Both the position numbers and the translations under genes were made by a program. Shown here piece by piece: positions 51,318 through 59,703 of a stretch of DNA of 64,000 nucleotides. The stretch spans positions 1 to 64,000 of the forward strand of contig NZ_FMYP01000008.1 in the NCBI RefSeq assembly GCF_900096565.1, read 5' to 3'. Each line of letters opens with the position of its first letter. The stretch's first letter is position 1. The notes beneath the pieces were generated by a model. That model saw only the letters and a list, made by a program, of their open reading frames with translations. It had not been told where the DNA came from and made no database searches. Source of the stretch: Williamwhitmania taraxaci (GTDB lineage: Bacteria; Bacteroidota; Bacteroidia; Bacteroidales; Williamwhitmaniaceae).

Positions 51318-51860
51318 ATGGACAAATCAACCGAAGGCGTAACGTTAGTGGCAGGTGCCATTGAGGACGTTTTAAAAAATTACCAAGATAAAAAACAGGA
51401 TTACAAGGAGCTTTTTGATCTGGCTGCTGGCTTTGATTTGGCAAAACCGACAAATAAGATTCCTATTGATGTCTACATTAAGATGTGCGATTGGATTGAG
51501 AACAAACTTGGGAAGTTTAACCTTATTCGGATTGGGCGGAATATTGGGACGTCGACCTACGATACCATGGTCACCAATAATATGATTGCCGGAAAAAGTT
51601 CGCCCATTGAGGTGATGAAGGCGCTGATTATTACTGCCCATAAGGGTGTTCAGGACCCCAAAAAGCGCGGTTGGGAAATTGTTAGCCATACCGATAAATC
51701 TATCCTAATGCGGAAGACTCAGAACTTTAACGCAGTTATGCAAGTTGGGCTACTCGATGCACTTATAAGAAAATCAGGGGTTTCTGGTGTTCGGGTTGAT
51801 CTTAATAAGGAGGTGCGCAACGGAGCGGATTTTGATGAGTATTTGATTTCTTGGTTGTAA
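51318..51860 (+). CDS. Unrecognised 180-residue protein, sensor-domain-like
   Basis: 180 residues, no signal peptide or TM helix, so cytoplasmic. I do not recognise the family with confidence. Helical N-terminal half containing 'IPIDVYIKMCDWIENKLG' and 'LIRIGRNIGTSTYDTM', then a mixed C-terminal half with 'KRGWEIVSHTDKSILMRKTQNFN'. This order is reminiscent of the HNOB-like/V4R small-molecule sensor folds and the DUF2378 type of Myxococcus; this is a weak comparison from pattern alone. Stands alone in its transcription unit. Confidence 0.6.
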   Translation: MDKSTEGVTLVAGAIEDVLKNYQDKKQDYKELFDLAAGFDLAKPTNKIPIDVYIKMCDWIENKLGKFNLIRIGRNIGTSTYDTMVTNNMIAGKSSPIEVMKALIITAHKGVQDPKKRGWEIVSHTDKSILMRKTQNFNAVMQVGLLDALIRKSGVSGVRVDLNKEVRNGADFDEYLISWL

Positions 51861-52087
51861 CCCGATTCAAGAGTGAGTTGGTGGGCCGATGATCAAAATA
51901 GTTGAATCATCGTCAAAATTATAACAGGATATTAACACCTCATCGTTACTGATAATAGTTCATAAAACTCTTATTCTGCTTGGGAAGCGGTCTGCCAGAG
52001 TAGTTGAAATGAGTTTCGGTATTCCTGCCTTGAACCAATGAATTTATGAAAAAGCGCGAAACGGTTTTTTCTTTAAGGGGATCGGTT

Positions 52088-52095
52088 TACCTTTG
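52088..52095 (+). promoter_or_regulatory. -7 element of the PfkB-type kinase gene
   Basis: TACCTTTG matches TAnnTTTG. It overlaps an in-frame GTG at 52095, so transcription should start after that codon; this decides the start for the ATG at 52110 instead. Confidence 0.5.
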
Positions 52096-52109
52096 TGCGT
52101 TTTTTGATA

Positions 52110-53114
52110 ATGAATGTTGCAGCAATGAACGGAGAGGTTATTGGCTTAGGGAACGCGTTGGTAGATTTGCTTACTTCGCTTGAAAACGATCATCTTTTAA
52201 GTGTTTTGGGTTTACCAAAAGGGAGCATGCAGCTTGTGGATGAAGAGGCCATGGAGCGAGTGCTAAAAGCAACCAGCGGCTTAAAGCGCACACGTGCTAG
52301 TGGTGGCTCTGCTGCCAATACCATAAATGGGTTGGCTATGCTCGGGGTGAAAACCGGCTACATTGGTAAGGTGGGCCGAGATGAAACCGGAACGTTTTTC
52401 AAAAACGATTTAATTAAATCCCAGATTAATCCCATTCTCCTTGAAGGCAATGCACCTTCGGGTGTCGCTATTGCGCTAATCAGTAAGGATTCGGAGCGGA
52501 CATTTGCAACCTACCTTGGCGCTGCTATTGAGTTGTTGCCAAGCGATCTTACGAAGGAGATGTTCCATGGGTATAAATACTTTCACATCGAAGGGTATCT
52601 TGTTCAAAACCAAGGATTGGTTCGTCGGTCCATGGAGTTGGCTAAGGCCGAAGGGTTGAAGATTACCCTCGATTTGGCGAGCTACAACGTGGTGGAGGGA
52701 AACCTCAGCTTCCTAAAAGATGTGGTTGAAAAATATGTTGATATAGTATTTGCTAACGAGGAGGAGGCTAAAGCCTACACAGGCATGGAGCCTGCCGATG
52801 CGGTGGTTGAGATTTCGAATAGTTGTGAAATTGCAGTTGTCAAGGTTGGTAAAAACGGATCGTATATCCGCGCCAATGGTATTACCCACAAGGTGGAAGC
52901 GGTGGAAGCAAAAACTATCGACTCTACTGGAGCCGGTGACCTTTACGCGGCCGGATTCATTTATGGTTTACTGAAGAGTTACCCGCTCGATATTTGTGGC
53001 ACCATCGGGTCTATCTTGGCTGCTAACGTGATTGAGGTACTTGGACCAAAAATGGACGATGTGCGTTGGGCCGACATTCACCACCTTGTGAAAAGGGCGG
53101 TGGAAAAGAGGTAA
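52110..53114 (+). CDS. PfkB-family sugar/nucleoside kinase (adenosine-kinase-like)
   Basis: 334 residues from the ATG at 52110. Ribokinase/PfkB fold: N-terminal 'GLGNALVDLL', substrate box 'RASGGSAANTINGLAMLG' near residue 75, 'GKVGRDETG', and C-terminal signature 'DSTGAGDLYAAGFIYGLL' with the catalytic Asp in GAGD. The 'GNALVD' and 'ASGGSAANT' combination is typical of adenosine-kinase-like members found in Bacteroidota. It phosphorylates a sugar or nucleoside; adenosine is the likely substrate but this is not certain. Followed by a terminator; convergent with the dehydrogenase gene. Confidence 0.92.
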   Translation: MNVAAMNGEVIGLGNALVDLLTSLENDHLLSVLGLPKGSMQLVDEEAMERVLKATSGLKRTRASGGSAANTINGLAMLGVKTGYIGKVGRDETGTFFKNDLIKSQINPILLEGNAPSGVAIALISKDSERTFATYLGAAIELLPSDLTKEMFHGYKYFHIEGYLVQNQGLVRRSMELAKAEGLKITLDLASYNVVEGNLSFLKDVVEKYVDIVFANEEEAKAYTGMEPADAVVEISNSCEIAVVKVGKNGSYIRANGITHKVEAVEAKTIDSTGAGDLYAAGFIYGLLKSYPLDICGTIGSILAANVIEVLGPKMDDVRWADIHHLVKRAVEKR

Positions 53115-53138
53115 ACGGTTATTCGTACTTACGATATC

Positions 53139-53170
53139 GGGGTGTTCGTTACAAACGACACCCTTTTTTA
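53139..53170 (+). terminator. Terminator after the PfkB-type kinase
   Basis: GGGTGTTCGTT pairs with AACGACACCC with one bulged T, loop ACA, followed by a T run. Confidence 0.85.
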
Positions 53171-53195
53171 TTACTGGTCCCCCGTTCCTTTTATA

Positions 53196-54137
53196 TCATA
53201 CTACATTCATTGGCTTTCCATTTAGCCAGCCAACAGTATTCTCAATAATTATCTCGGAACGAATATCAATGGCCTCATTGGTGGCGAAGCCAATGTGGGG
53301 CAGAAGAATGGTGTTGGGTGCATCCATCATCGGGTGCGCTTTTTCAAGAGGAGGCTCCTTTTCGTAAACGTCGATGGCGGCACCAGTAATGGTTCCGGCT
53401 TTTAACGCGGCAGCCAATGCGGGAATATCCACCACGTTCCCTCTTGCGGTATTTATGAGCAGTGCCGATGGTTTCATCATTTGGAATGATTCACTGTTTA
53501 TCATTCCTGTGGTTTCGGAATTGAGCGGAACGTGTAGCGAAACAATATCGCTCTCCACGAGCAACCTGCTTAATGATACCTGAGAAACTCCGGGTATGTT
53601 TTTTTTACTTCGATTGTATGCCAATACTTTGCACCCAAAGGCCAGTGCCAGTGCAGCTACTCGCTCTCCGATAGCTCCAAGTCCAACAATTCCAACTGTT
53701 TTTCCCGAGAGTTCTCCGCCAAGAAACCCCTTTCTGTCCAATCCGGAGCGTAGGTTTCGCTCCATCTCCACTGTTTTCCTCAAGAGGGAGATTGCACTGC
53801 TTATGGCTAGTTCGGCCACGGCATTGGTGGAATAGCCGGCTGCGTTACATACGGTGATGCCAAGTTCCTTGCATGCGGTTTTGTCCACATGGTCGGTGCC
53901 AGTAAAGGCTATGTTGATAAACTTAAGTGCAGGGCATTGCCGGATAACCTCGCCCGGTAAAGGTAGGTTGCTGATAATTACAACATCGGCGGCTTTTATC
54001 CTCTCGAGCAGCTCGGTATTGCTATCTGGGCGAGTATTGAAAAAAGAGAGTGCGTGTCCATGCTCTTCGAGGTGGTTCTTGAAACGATCCAATTTCTCGG
54101 TGGTTAGACCAATGGGCTCGGCGATGGTGATATTCAT
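53196..54137 (-). CDS. D-2-hydroxyacid dehydrogenase (NAD-binding)
   Basis: 313 residues from the ATG at 54137 (MNITIAE); the in-frame ATG at 54182 would add 15 residues and pass over the -7 element at 54160-54167. Rossmann-type nucleotide site 'GIVGLGAIGE' near residue 145, substrate and catalytic residues Arg in 'NTARGNVVD', Glu in 'YEKEPP' and His in 'LLPHIGFAT'. The set is complete. It reduces 2-keto acids or oxidises D-2-hydroxy acids such as glycerate, lactate or phosphoglycerate-like compounds. The substrate cannot be told; the gene stands alone. Confidence 0.93.
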   Translation of the reverse strand: MNITIAEPIGLTTEKLDRFKNHLEEHGHALSFFNTRPDSNTELLERIKAADVVIISNLPLPGEVIRQCPALKFINIAFTGTDHVDKTACKELGITVCNAAGYSTNAVAELAISSAISLLRKTVEMERNLRSGLDRKGFLGGELSGKTVGIVGLGAIGERVAALALAFGCKVLAYNRSKKNIPGVSQVSLSRLLVESDIVSLHVPLNSETTGMINSESFQMMKPSALLINTARGNVVDIPALAAALKAGTITGAAIDVYEKEPPLEKAHPMMDAPNTILLPHIGFATNEAIDIRSEIIIENTVGWLNGKPMNVV

Positions 54138-54718
54138 GGCTAATAATTTTGAAGAGCAACAAAGATAGCTGATGTACACCAAAATAAAACTATGAAGGAA
54201 TCAAGGATTTCGCGTTTAACATTGTAAGAATTCAACTCGCAAGTCTATCTTGGGTTAACTCCATTAAATTGATTTGGCATCAATTGCTCAGAGAAATGAG
54301 GCTGAATGAACTGGATAGTCTTTCGGGGCGTTGCCAAAATTTAAAATCTCTTTTTTTCATCGATTAATTTTTTTTTAATACGCGACTATACATGTTAATG
54401 ATTTGATATTTAGCAGTTATTTGCGTTGTGGATTGTCGTATATAAGCTCTTTTCGGTATCAAAAAGGTTCTGCTATTGATTATTGTTTATGGCTTTCATA
54501 CCTTTAAGAACAAAAATATATCGGCTATGAAAAATTGACCTTTATTCGTTGTATTATTTGTTCGCTTTGCCAAGTATGGCTTTGGGCAAGAGTTTACGGT
54601 GAAGATTGTTGCCATGCTTGATATTCTGGTTTACGATTGAGTGAGGAATCTTTCTGGATTTTGGCAAAAAATTTGGCCTTGAGAACGCATTACTAGTCAA
54701 TTAATACCACCTTTTCGA
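54138..54718. other. Intergenic region upstream of the PocR kinase
   Basis: 580 bp of AT-rich DNA between divergent genes. It marks the change to the lower-GC signalling cluster on its right. I saw no hairpin, tRNA, repeat or clear promoter pair beyond the dehydrogenase -7 element. Confidence 0.4.
54160..54167 (-). promoter_or_regulatory. -7 element of the dehydrogenase gene
   Basis: Minus-strand TATCTTTG, 22 bp before the preferred ATG, matches TAnnTTTG. No TTG at -33. Confidence 0.4.
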
Positions 54719-57700
54719 ATGAAACATAAACTTCAGGATTTAATAGACATCAAGCAGTTTCAATCGCTTCAGGATATGATGAATGAAGTGTATTCCTTTA
54801 CAACTGCAATACTCGATTTGGAAGGTAATATTCTCACTGCTTCGGGGTGGCAGGATATCTGCACTAAGTTTCACAGAGTGAACCCCGAGTCCTGTAAAAA
54901 ATGTGCAATTAGCGATTCGTATATTCTCAGTCATATTCACGAAGCCAATCCCGGCGTTCGTTACAAATGCATGAACGGAATGTACGATTATGCTTTCCCC
55001 ATTATAATCGACGGAACTCATTATGGCAATTTTTTTACGGGACAATTTTTCTTCGAAAAACCCGATGTTAAGTTTTTTATAGATCAAGCCAAAAAATATG
55101 GATTTGACGAGGTTGAATATCTGCAGGCATTAGAAAACGTACCTGTAATTACCGAAGAACGATTGAATAGTCTGACTCTGTTTTTAAAAGAGTTAATTCA
55201 AATAATTTCTAGTGTTGGGTTACGAAACATAAAGCAAACGGAAGCGAATAGTGCTCTAATAGAATCGCAGGAATTGTATCACGATCTGGTTGAAACCGCT
55301 CAGGATCTTATTTGGCAAGCCGATGCCGATGGGAGATATACTTATCTTAATCCTGCATGGGAGGACGTATTTGGATACAAAATTGAAGAAATGATTGGTA
55401 AAAGGTTTGTTGATTTTCAAACCAAAGAATGGGCCGACCGTGATTTAAAGGAATTTGAAAGGCTTTTGGACGGTAATACAGTTAAAGGATTGGAAACAGT
55501 TCATCTCGGGAAAAATGGAAAAGAAATTAGATTGATTTTTAATGCCAAACAGGTACGTGATATAAATGGAAAAATTAGCGGTACCAGAGGCACAGCTTTT
55601 GATATTACTGAGCGAAAACAGGCCGAAGAAGCCCTCGCACAAGAGAAACTTTTTATCGAAGCTCTTTTGGAAAGTCTTCCTGGATATCTTTATGTCTATG
55701 ATGATCAGGGAAATCTGATCAGATGGAATAAAAAACATGAAACGATGACCGGTTATTCTGCGGAAGAACTGTCTCACATGAATATCTCGAAATGGTTCGA
55801 AGGCGATGATGCAATTCGGGTAGCGGCGTCAATTGAAGAGGTTATGACTACAGGATATGGCGAGGTCGAAGCGAATCTGCTGATTAAGGGTGGTGGAAAA
55901 CTTCTAGTGCATTCAAACGGTGTGCGGCTGAATTTAAATGGGAAAACATACTTTACTGGGGTCGGTCTTGATATCACCGAACGCAAACAAGCGGAAAAAG
56001 CCCTTATAGAAAGTGAAGTGTTTTTGAAACAAACACAGGAAATCTCTAAAGTGGGTGGCTGGTCATACAATGTAGTAAGTGGTGAATCCAAATTTACTGA
56101 TGAGATCTATAAAATTTATGGACTGCCAATAGGGTCTCATTTCGAAACTGAAGAAGGAATGAAATTTTATCATCCTGATGAACGTGAAATTATCACCGAT
56201 GCATTTTCAAAAATCATCACCGATGGCAAAGCCTACGACCTGGAGATGCGATTTGTAAATGCAAGCGGGGAAAACCTTTGGGTAAGAACAATAGGGGAGC
56301 CTGTATTTGAAGGTGGTAAAGTTGTTAAGATTAACGGAATCTTGATGGATATCACTGATCGTAAGCAAGCGGAAGATAAATTAATTGAAAGCGAAAGCAA
56401 ATACACATCTCTTTTTGCTTCTATGAATGAAGGAGTAGTTTTACACGAAGTGATTTATGATAATAAAAATAAGGCAGTCGATTATCGAATTATTGATTTG
56501 AATCCGGCATTTGAAATGCAAACTGGCATTCAGGCTGAAAAGGCGAGGAAACAGTTGGCAAGCGAATTTTATGCAATAACCCCGGCTCCATATTTAGATA
56601 TTTATTCAAAAGTGGCTAATACACGAGAACCCACTGAATTTGAAACCTATTTTCCACCATTAAATAAACACTTTAGCATTTCTGTTTTTTCGCCCAAAAA
56701 GGGAATGTTCGCCACTGTATTTACCGATATCACAGAAAATAAGCTAAACCAGGAGCGATTAGCAAAAAGTGAAGTCCTATTCCGTACTGCCTTTGAAAAT
56801 TCGGCTGTAGGAATGTGCTTAACAGCAACCGATGGCAAGTTTTTAAAAGTGAATTCAAAATTGTGTGAGATGCTTGGGTACTCAAGTAAAGAATTGCTTA
56901 ATACTACATTTCAGGAAATTACACACCCCGATGATATTGATAAAAGCAATACTTCGGTGGCAAAAGCGGTTGATAAGCAATCAGATGTTTTTCGTTTCGA
57001 TAAAAGATATATCTGTAAAAATGGGGCAGTTATTTGGACAGAAGTTTCAGCTTCACTATTAAGAGATCATGATGGTAGATCGCTCTATTTTATTACACAT
57101 ATTGTGGATATTACCGAACGTCATAGAGCAGTGGTGGCCTTAAAAAACCGTGAAGATCGGTTAAGCGCTATTATACGTGTTGCCCCAACAGGAATTGGCT
57201 TAGTTATTAATAGAGTGCTCATTGAAGTTAATGATGTTTTATGCAATATGCTTGGCTACAGCGCCGAAGAACTTATTGGTAACAATTCACTTCTGCTTTA
57301 TCCGGATAAAGCAGAATATGAGTATGTTGGCGTGCATAAATATGAACAGATTAAAGAAAGAGGCACTGGCACTTTAGAAACCAGATTTAAAAAGAAGAAT
57401 GGCGAAATAATTGATATTTTGATGAGTTCTACACCTCTGGATATTTGCGATCTAAAACTAGGGGTCGCATTTACGGCTTTAGATATTACCGAAAGAAGAA
57501 AGGCCCAATTAGAAATTCAAGAACTCAATAAAGATTTGGAACATAGAGTTACTATACGAACACAGGAGTTGGCAGACTCGAATAAGGAATTAGAGTCTTT
57601 TGTCTATTCTGTATCGCATGATCTCCGGGCTCCTTTGCGATCGATAATGGGTTTTTCTGAAATTATTTCGAGAAGACACTTCTCCAGTTTAAATGAAGAG

Positions 57701-58261
57701 GGAAAAGAATACTTTGGATATGTTTTGGCAGCAAGCAAAAATATGGCAAACCTCATTGAAGATCTTTTGCGTTTCTCGCGGCTTTCAAAAAAATCCGTTG
57801 ATAAAGAAACAATAGAGATGAACGGTATCGTGGAACAGGTTTTGCAAAGCCTGAATGAAGATATTTTACAGAGTAACGCTAAAATCGTTGTTCCCGCTGA
57901 TCTGCCAACAGTGTATGCCGACCGATCTTTGCTCGGTCAAATTTTATCCAACTTAATTTCAAACGCTATTAAATATCATCGAAAGGGAGTTGATCCTGAA
58001 ATAATTATTGATGTTGATAAAAATGAAGAAACCAGCATTATTAAAATTATTGATAATGGACAAGGTATTCCGAATGAGCATCATGAGAAAATATTTAATA
58101 TCTTTCAGCGCTTACATTCAAGCGAAGAATATCCGGGAACCGGAATCGGATTGTGTATAGTTAAAAAAGCGGTTACGTCGCTTGGTGGAAAAATCGCAGT
58201 TGAATCGGAACTGAATAAAGGGAGCACTTTTTCTGTTGAGCTTCCAAATTCTTTACTGTAG
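54719..58261 (+). CDS. PocR/multi-PAS hybrid sensor histidine kinase
   Basis: 1180 residues, no TM helix, so cytoplasmic. An N-terminal PocR-type ligand-binding domain (about 5-175, with a Cys-rich 'CTKFHRVNPESCKKC' and 'YKCMNGMYDYAFPI'), then six PAS domains with PAC ends (about 185-300, 305-425, 430-550, 560-680, 685-805, 810-930; each closes with DITE/DITD), a coiled coil, HisKA with 'YSVSHDLRAPLRS' (phospho-acceptor His967), and HATPase_c with 'NLISNAIKYH', 'DNGQGIP' and 'GTGIGLCIVKK'. No receiver domain. A single-domain regulator starts 27 bp downstream and is the likely partner. Confidence 0.94.
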   Translation: MKHKLQDLIDIKQFQSLQDMMNEVYSFTTAILDLEGNILTASGWQDICTKFHRVNPESCKKCAISDSYILSHIHEANPGVRYKCMNGMYDYAFPIIIDGTHYGNFFTGQFFFEKPDVKFFIDQAKKYGFDEVEYLQALENVPVITEERLNSLTLFLKELIQIISSVGLRNIKQTEANSALIESQELYHDLVETAQDLIWQADADGRYTYLNPAWEDVFGYKIEEMIGKRFVDFQTKEWADRDLKEFERLLDGNTVKGLETVHLGKNGKEIRLIFNAKQVRDINGKISGTRGTAFDITERKQAEEALAQEKLFIEALLESLPGYLYVYDDQGNLIRWNKKHETMTGYSAEELSHMNISKWFEGDDAIRVAASIEEVMTTGYGEVEANLLIKGGGKLLVHSNGVRLNLNGKTYFTGVGLDITERKQAEKALIESEVFLKQTQEISKVGGWSYNVVSGESKFTDEIYKIYGLPIGSHFETEEGMKFYHPDEREIITDAFSKIITDGKAYDLEMRFVNASGENLWVRTIGEPVFEGGKVVKINGILMDITDRKQAEDKLIESESKYTSLFASMNEGVVLHEVIYDNKNKAVDYRIIDLNPAFEMQTGIQAEKARKQLASEFYAITPAPYLDIYSKVANTREPTEFETYFPPLNKHFSISVFSPKKGMFATVFTDITENKLNQERLAKSEVLFRTAFENSAVGMCLTATDGKFLKVNSKLCEMLGYSSKELLNTTFQEITHPDDIDKSNTSVAKAVDKQSDVFRFDKRYICKNGAVIWTEVSASLLRDHDGRSLYFITHIVDITERHRAVVALKNREDRLSAIIRVAPTGIGLVINRVLIEVNDVLCNMLGYSAEELIGNNSLLLYPDKAEYEYVGVHKYEQIKERGTGTLETRFKKKNGEIIDILMSSTPLDICDLKLGVAFTALDITERRKAQLEIQELNKDLEHRVTIRTQELADSNKELESFVYSVSHDLRAPLRSIMGFSEIISRRHFSSLNEEGKEYFGYVLAASKNMANLIEDLLRFSRLSKKSVDKETIEMNGIVEQVLQSLNEDILQSNAKIVVPADLPTVYADRSLLGQILSNLISNAIKYHRKGVDPEIIIDVDKNEETSIIKIIDNGQGIPNEHHEKIFNIFQRLHSSEEYPGTGIGLCIVKKAVTSLGGKIAVESELNKGSTFSVELPNSLL

Positions 58262-58287
58262 TTTTAACTTTAAGAAGAATCTGTATT

Positions 58288-58737
58288 ATGGACAAAGAAG
58301 CATTAATACTGTTGGTCGAGGACAATAAAATGGATGTCGCACTCACACTCGATGCATTTCGTGAAGCCCGATTGGACAATAAAATTCAAGTTGCACATAA
58401 TGGTGAAGAAGCACTAGAATATCTTTTTGGTGAAGGAGATTTTGCCGATCGCAATTCTTATCCCCTGCCAAACATTATTCTTTTGGATTTGAAAATGCCT
58501 GGTATTGATGGATTCGAGGTGCTTAGAAGAATAAAAAAAACCGATGGAATAAAACGAATCCCGGTAATAATACTAACATCATCGAAAGAAGAAGGCGACA
58601 GAGCTATGAGCTATGATCACGGAGCCAATAGTTATTTAGTAAAACCTGTATCATTTGATGATTTTTTGGAAGTTGTAAAAAAAATCACCGATTATTGGAT
58701 TACGTTGAATGTTGAACCTCCGATGAATGGGAAATAG
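58288..58737 (+). CDS. Single-domain response regulator (Rcp1/CheY-like)
   Basis: 149 residues, a receiver domain only. Acidic pocket 'LVEDNKMD', phospho-acceptor Asp67 in 'LLDLKMPG', Thr in 'ILTSSKEEG', Lys in 'YLVKPV'. The 'EDNKMDVALTLDAF' start and 'NGEEALEYLFGEGDF' loop identify the Rcp1 type that pairs with PAS/phytochrome-like kinases. No output domain, so it probably acts as a phosphorelay carrier. It sits between the PocR kinase and the hybrid kinase, separated from the latter by the S23/heptamer insertion. Confidence 0.94.
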   Translation: MDKEALILLVEDNKMDVALTLDAFREARLDNKIQVAHNGEEALEYLFGEGDFADRNSYPLPNIILLDLKMPGIDGFEVLRRIKKTDGIKRIPVIILTSSKEEGDRAMSYDHGANSYLVKPVSFDDFLEVVKKITDYWITLNVEPPMNGK

Positions 58738-58738
58738 T

Positions 58739-58885
58739 GGGCAGTCCGCAGTCGGGCAGTCGGGCAGTTGGCAGTCAGCAGTCAGCAGTCAGCAGTCGGC
58801 AGTCGGCAGTCGGCAGTCAACAGTCAGACTGGATACTGTAGACTGAGAACTGAAGACTGGATACTGAAGACTGAGAACTGTACAC
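58739..58885. repeat. Left heptamer-repeat tract
   Basis: Arrays of 7-bp units. First part (58739-58826): CAGTCGG/CAGTCAG-type units in tandem. Second part (58831-58880): GAAGACT, GAGAACT and GATACTG-type 7-bp units. The join is the 33-bp block at 58821-58853, repeated almost perfectly at 59391-59423. The tract starts right after the stop of the response regulator gene and ends 20 bp before the S23 ATG. Confidence 0.85.
58821..58853 (+). repeat. 33-bp direct repeat, left copy
   Basis: This block begins CAGTCAGACTGGATACTGTA and is repeated with one mismatch (T to A at position 10) at 59391-59423, 570 bp away on the same strand, on the far side of the S23 gene. Confidence 0.8.
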
Positions 58886-58901
58886 TTAAAAACATCACAA
58901 C

Positions 58902-59264
58902 ATGAGCAGTTTTAAATCTTTGATCGTTTATAAAAAAGCTTTTACCTTAGCAATGGAGATATTTGAAATTACAAAAGGTTTCCCTAAGGATGAAATCTAT
59001 TCATTGACAAGCCAAATTAGGAGATCATCCCGATCAGTTTGTTCAAACATTGGTGAGGGATATCGAAAACGACGTTATGAAGCACATTTTATAAGTAAAA
59101 TGTCTGATTCGGATATGGAGAATAGCGAGACACAAGTTTGGTTCGATTTTTCAATGGCGTGTAAATATATTACGATTGAAACGTATACCGATCTCACCCA
59201 AAAATCAGAAGAAATTGGTAGACTATTAAATGATATGATAACGAATCCGGGGAAATACAAGTAA
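58902..59264 (+). CDS. S23 four-helix-bundle (23S rRNA intervening sequence) protein
   Basis: 120 residues. The family signature is clear: '[25 protein letters not shown]', '[19 protein letters not shown]', '[22 protein letters not shown]', forming a four-helix bundle. The family was first found inside 23S rRNA intervening sequences; here the gene is not in rRNA. It is bracketed by two heptamer-repeat tracts containing a shared 33-bp direct repeat, and it splits a two-component gene cluster. The reading frame ends 1 bp before the right tract. Function of the protein unknown; pentameric nucleic-acid binding has been proposed for the family. Confidence 0.92.
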   Translation: MSSFKSLIVYKKAFTLAMEIFEITKGFPKDEIYSLTSQIRRSSRSVCSNIGEGYRKRRYEAHFISKMSDSDMENSETQVWFDFSMACKYITIETYTDLTQKSEEIGRLLNDMITNPGKYK

Positions 59265-59684
59265 CAGTTGGCAGTAGGCAGTAGGCAGTCCGTAGTTAGC
59301 AGTAGGCAGTCCGCAGTCAGCAGTAGGCAGTCCGCAGTAGGCAGTAGGCAGTGGGCAGTTAGCAGTAGGCAGTCAGCAATCAGCAATCAGCAGTCAGACA
59401 GGATACTGTAGACTGAGAACTGAGAACTGAAGCCTGAAGCCTGACGACCGAAGACTGAGAACTGGAGACTGGAGACTGAAGACTGAAGACTGGAGCCTGA
59501 CGACCGAAGACTGAAGACTGAAGACTGAGAACTGGAGACTGAAGACTGAGAACTGGAGACTGAAGACTGAGAACTGGAGACTGAGAACTGGAGACTGAGA
59601 ACTGGAGACTGGAGCCTGACGACTGAGAACTGACGACCGAAGACTGAAGACTGAGAACTGACGACCGAAGACTGACGACTGGGA
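59265..59684. repeat. Right heptamer-repeat tract
   Basis: Same order as the left tract but longer. First part (59265-59396): CAGTAGG, CAGTCCG and CAGTCAG-type 7-bp units. Second part (59401-59684): GAAGACT, GAGAACT, GGAGACT, GACGACC and GAAGCCT-type 7-bp units, with many point variants. Because the period is 7, the reverse strand stays open in three frames with Ser/Gln/Leu-rich low-complexity translations; these are not genes. The 33-bp block shared with the left tract lies at 59391-59423. Confidence 0.9.
59391..59423 (+). repeat. 33-bp direct repeat, right copy
   Basis: Right copy of the block at 58821-58853, with one mismatch. Together they make the S23 gene look like a unit bounded by duplicated repeat sequence. 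Confidence 0.8.
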
Positions 59685-59703
59685 ACAATAAAAACCAACA
59701 ACC

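Noticed and set aside
52095-52109. GTG start for the PfkB-type kinase
   Set aside because: The GTG overlaps the -7 element TACCTTTG, so it would not be transcribed; the ATG at 52110 fits the family N-terminus.
58739-59684. CRISPR array
   Set aside because: Units are 7 bp and contiguous, with no unique spacers and no cas genes.
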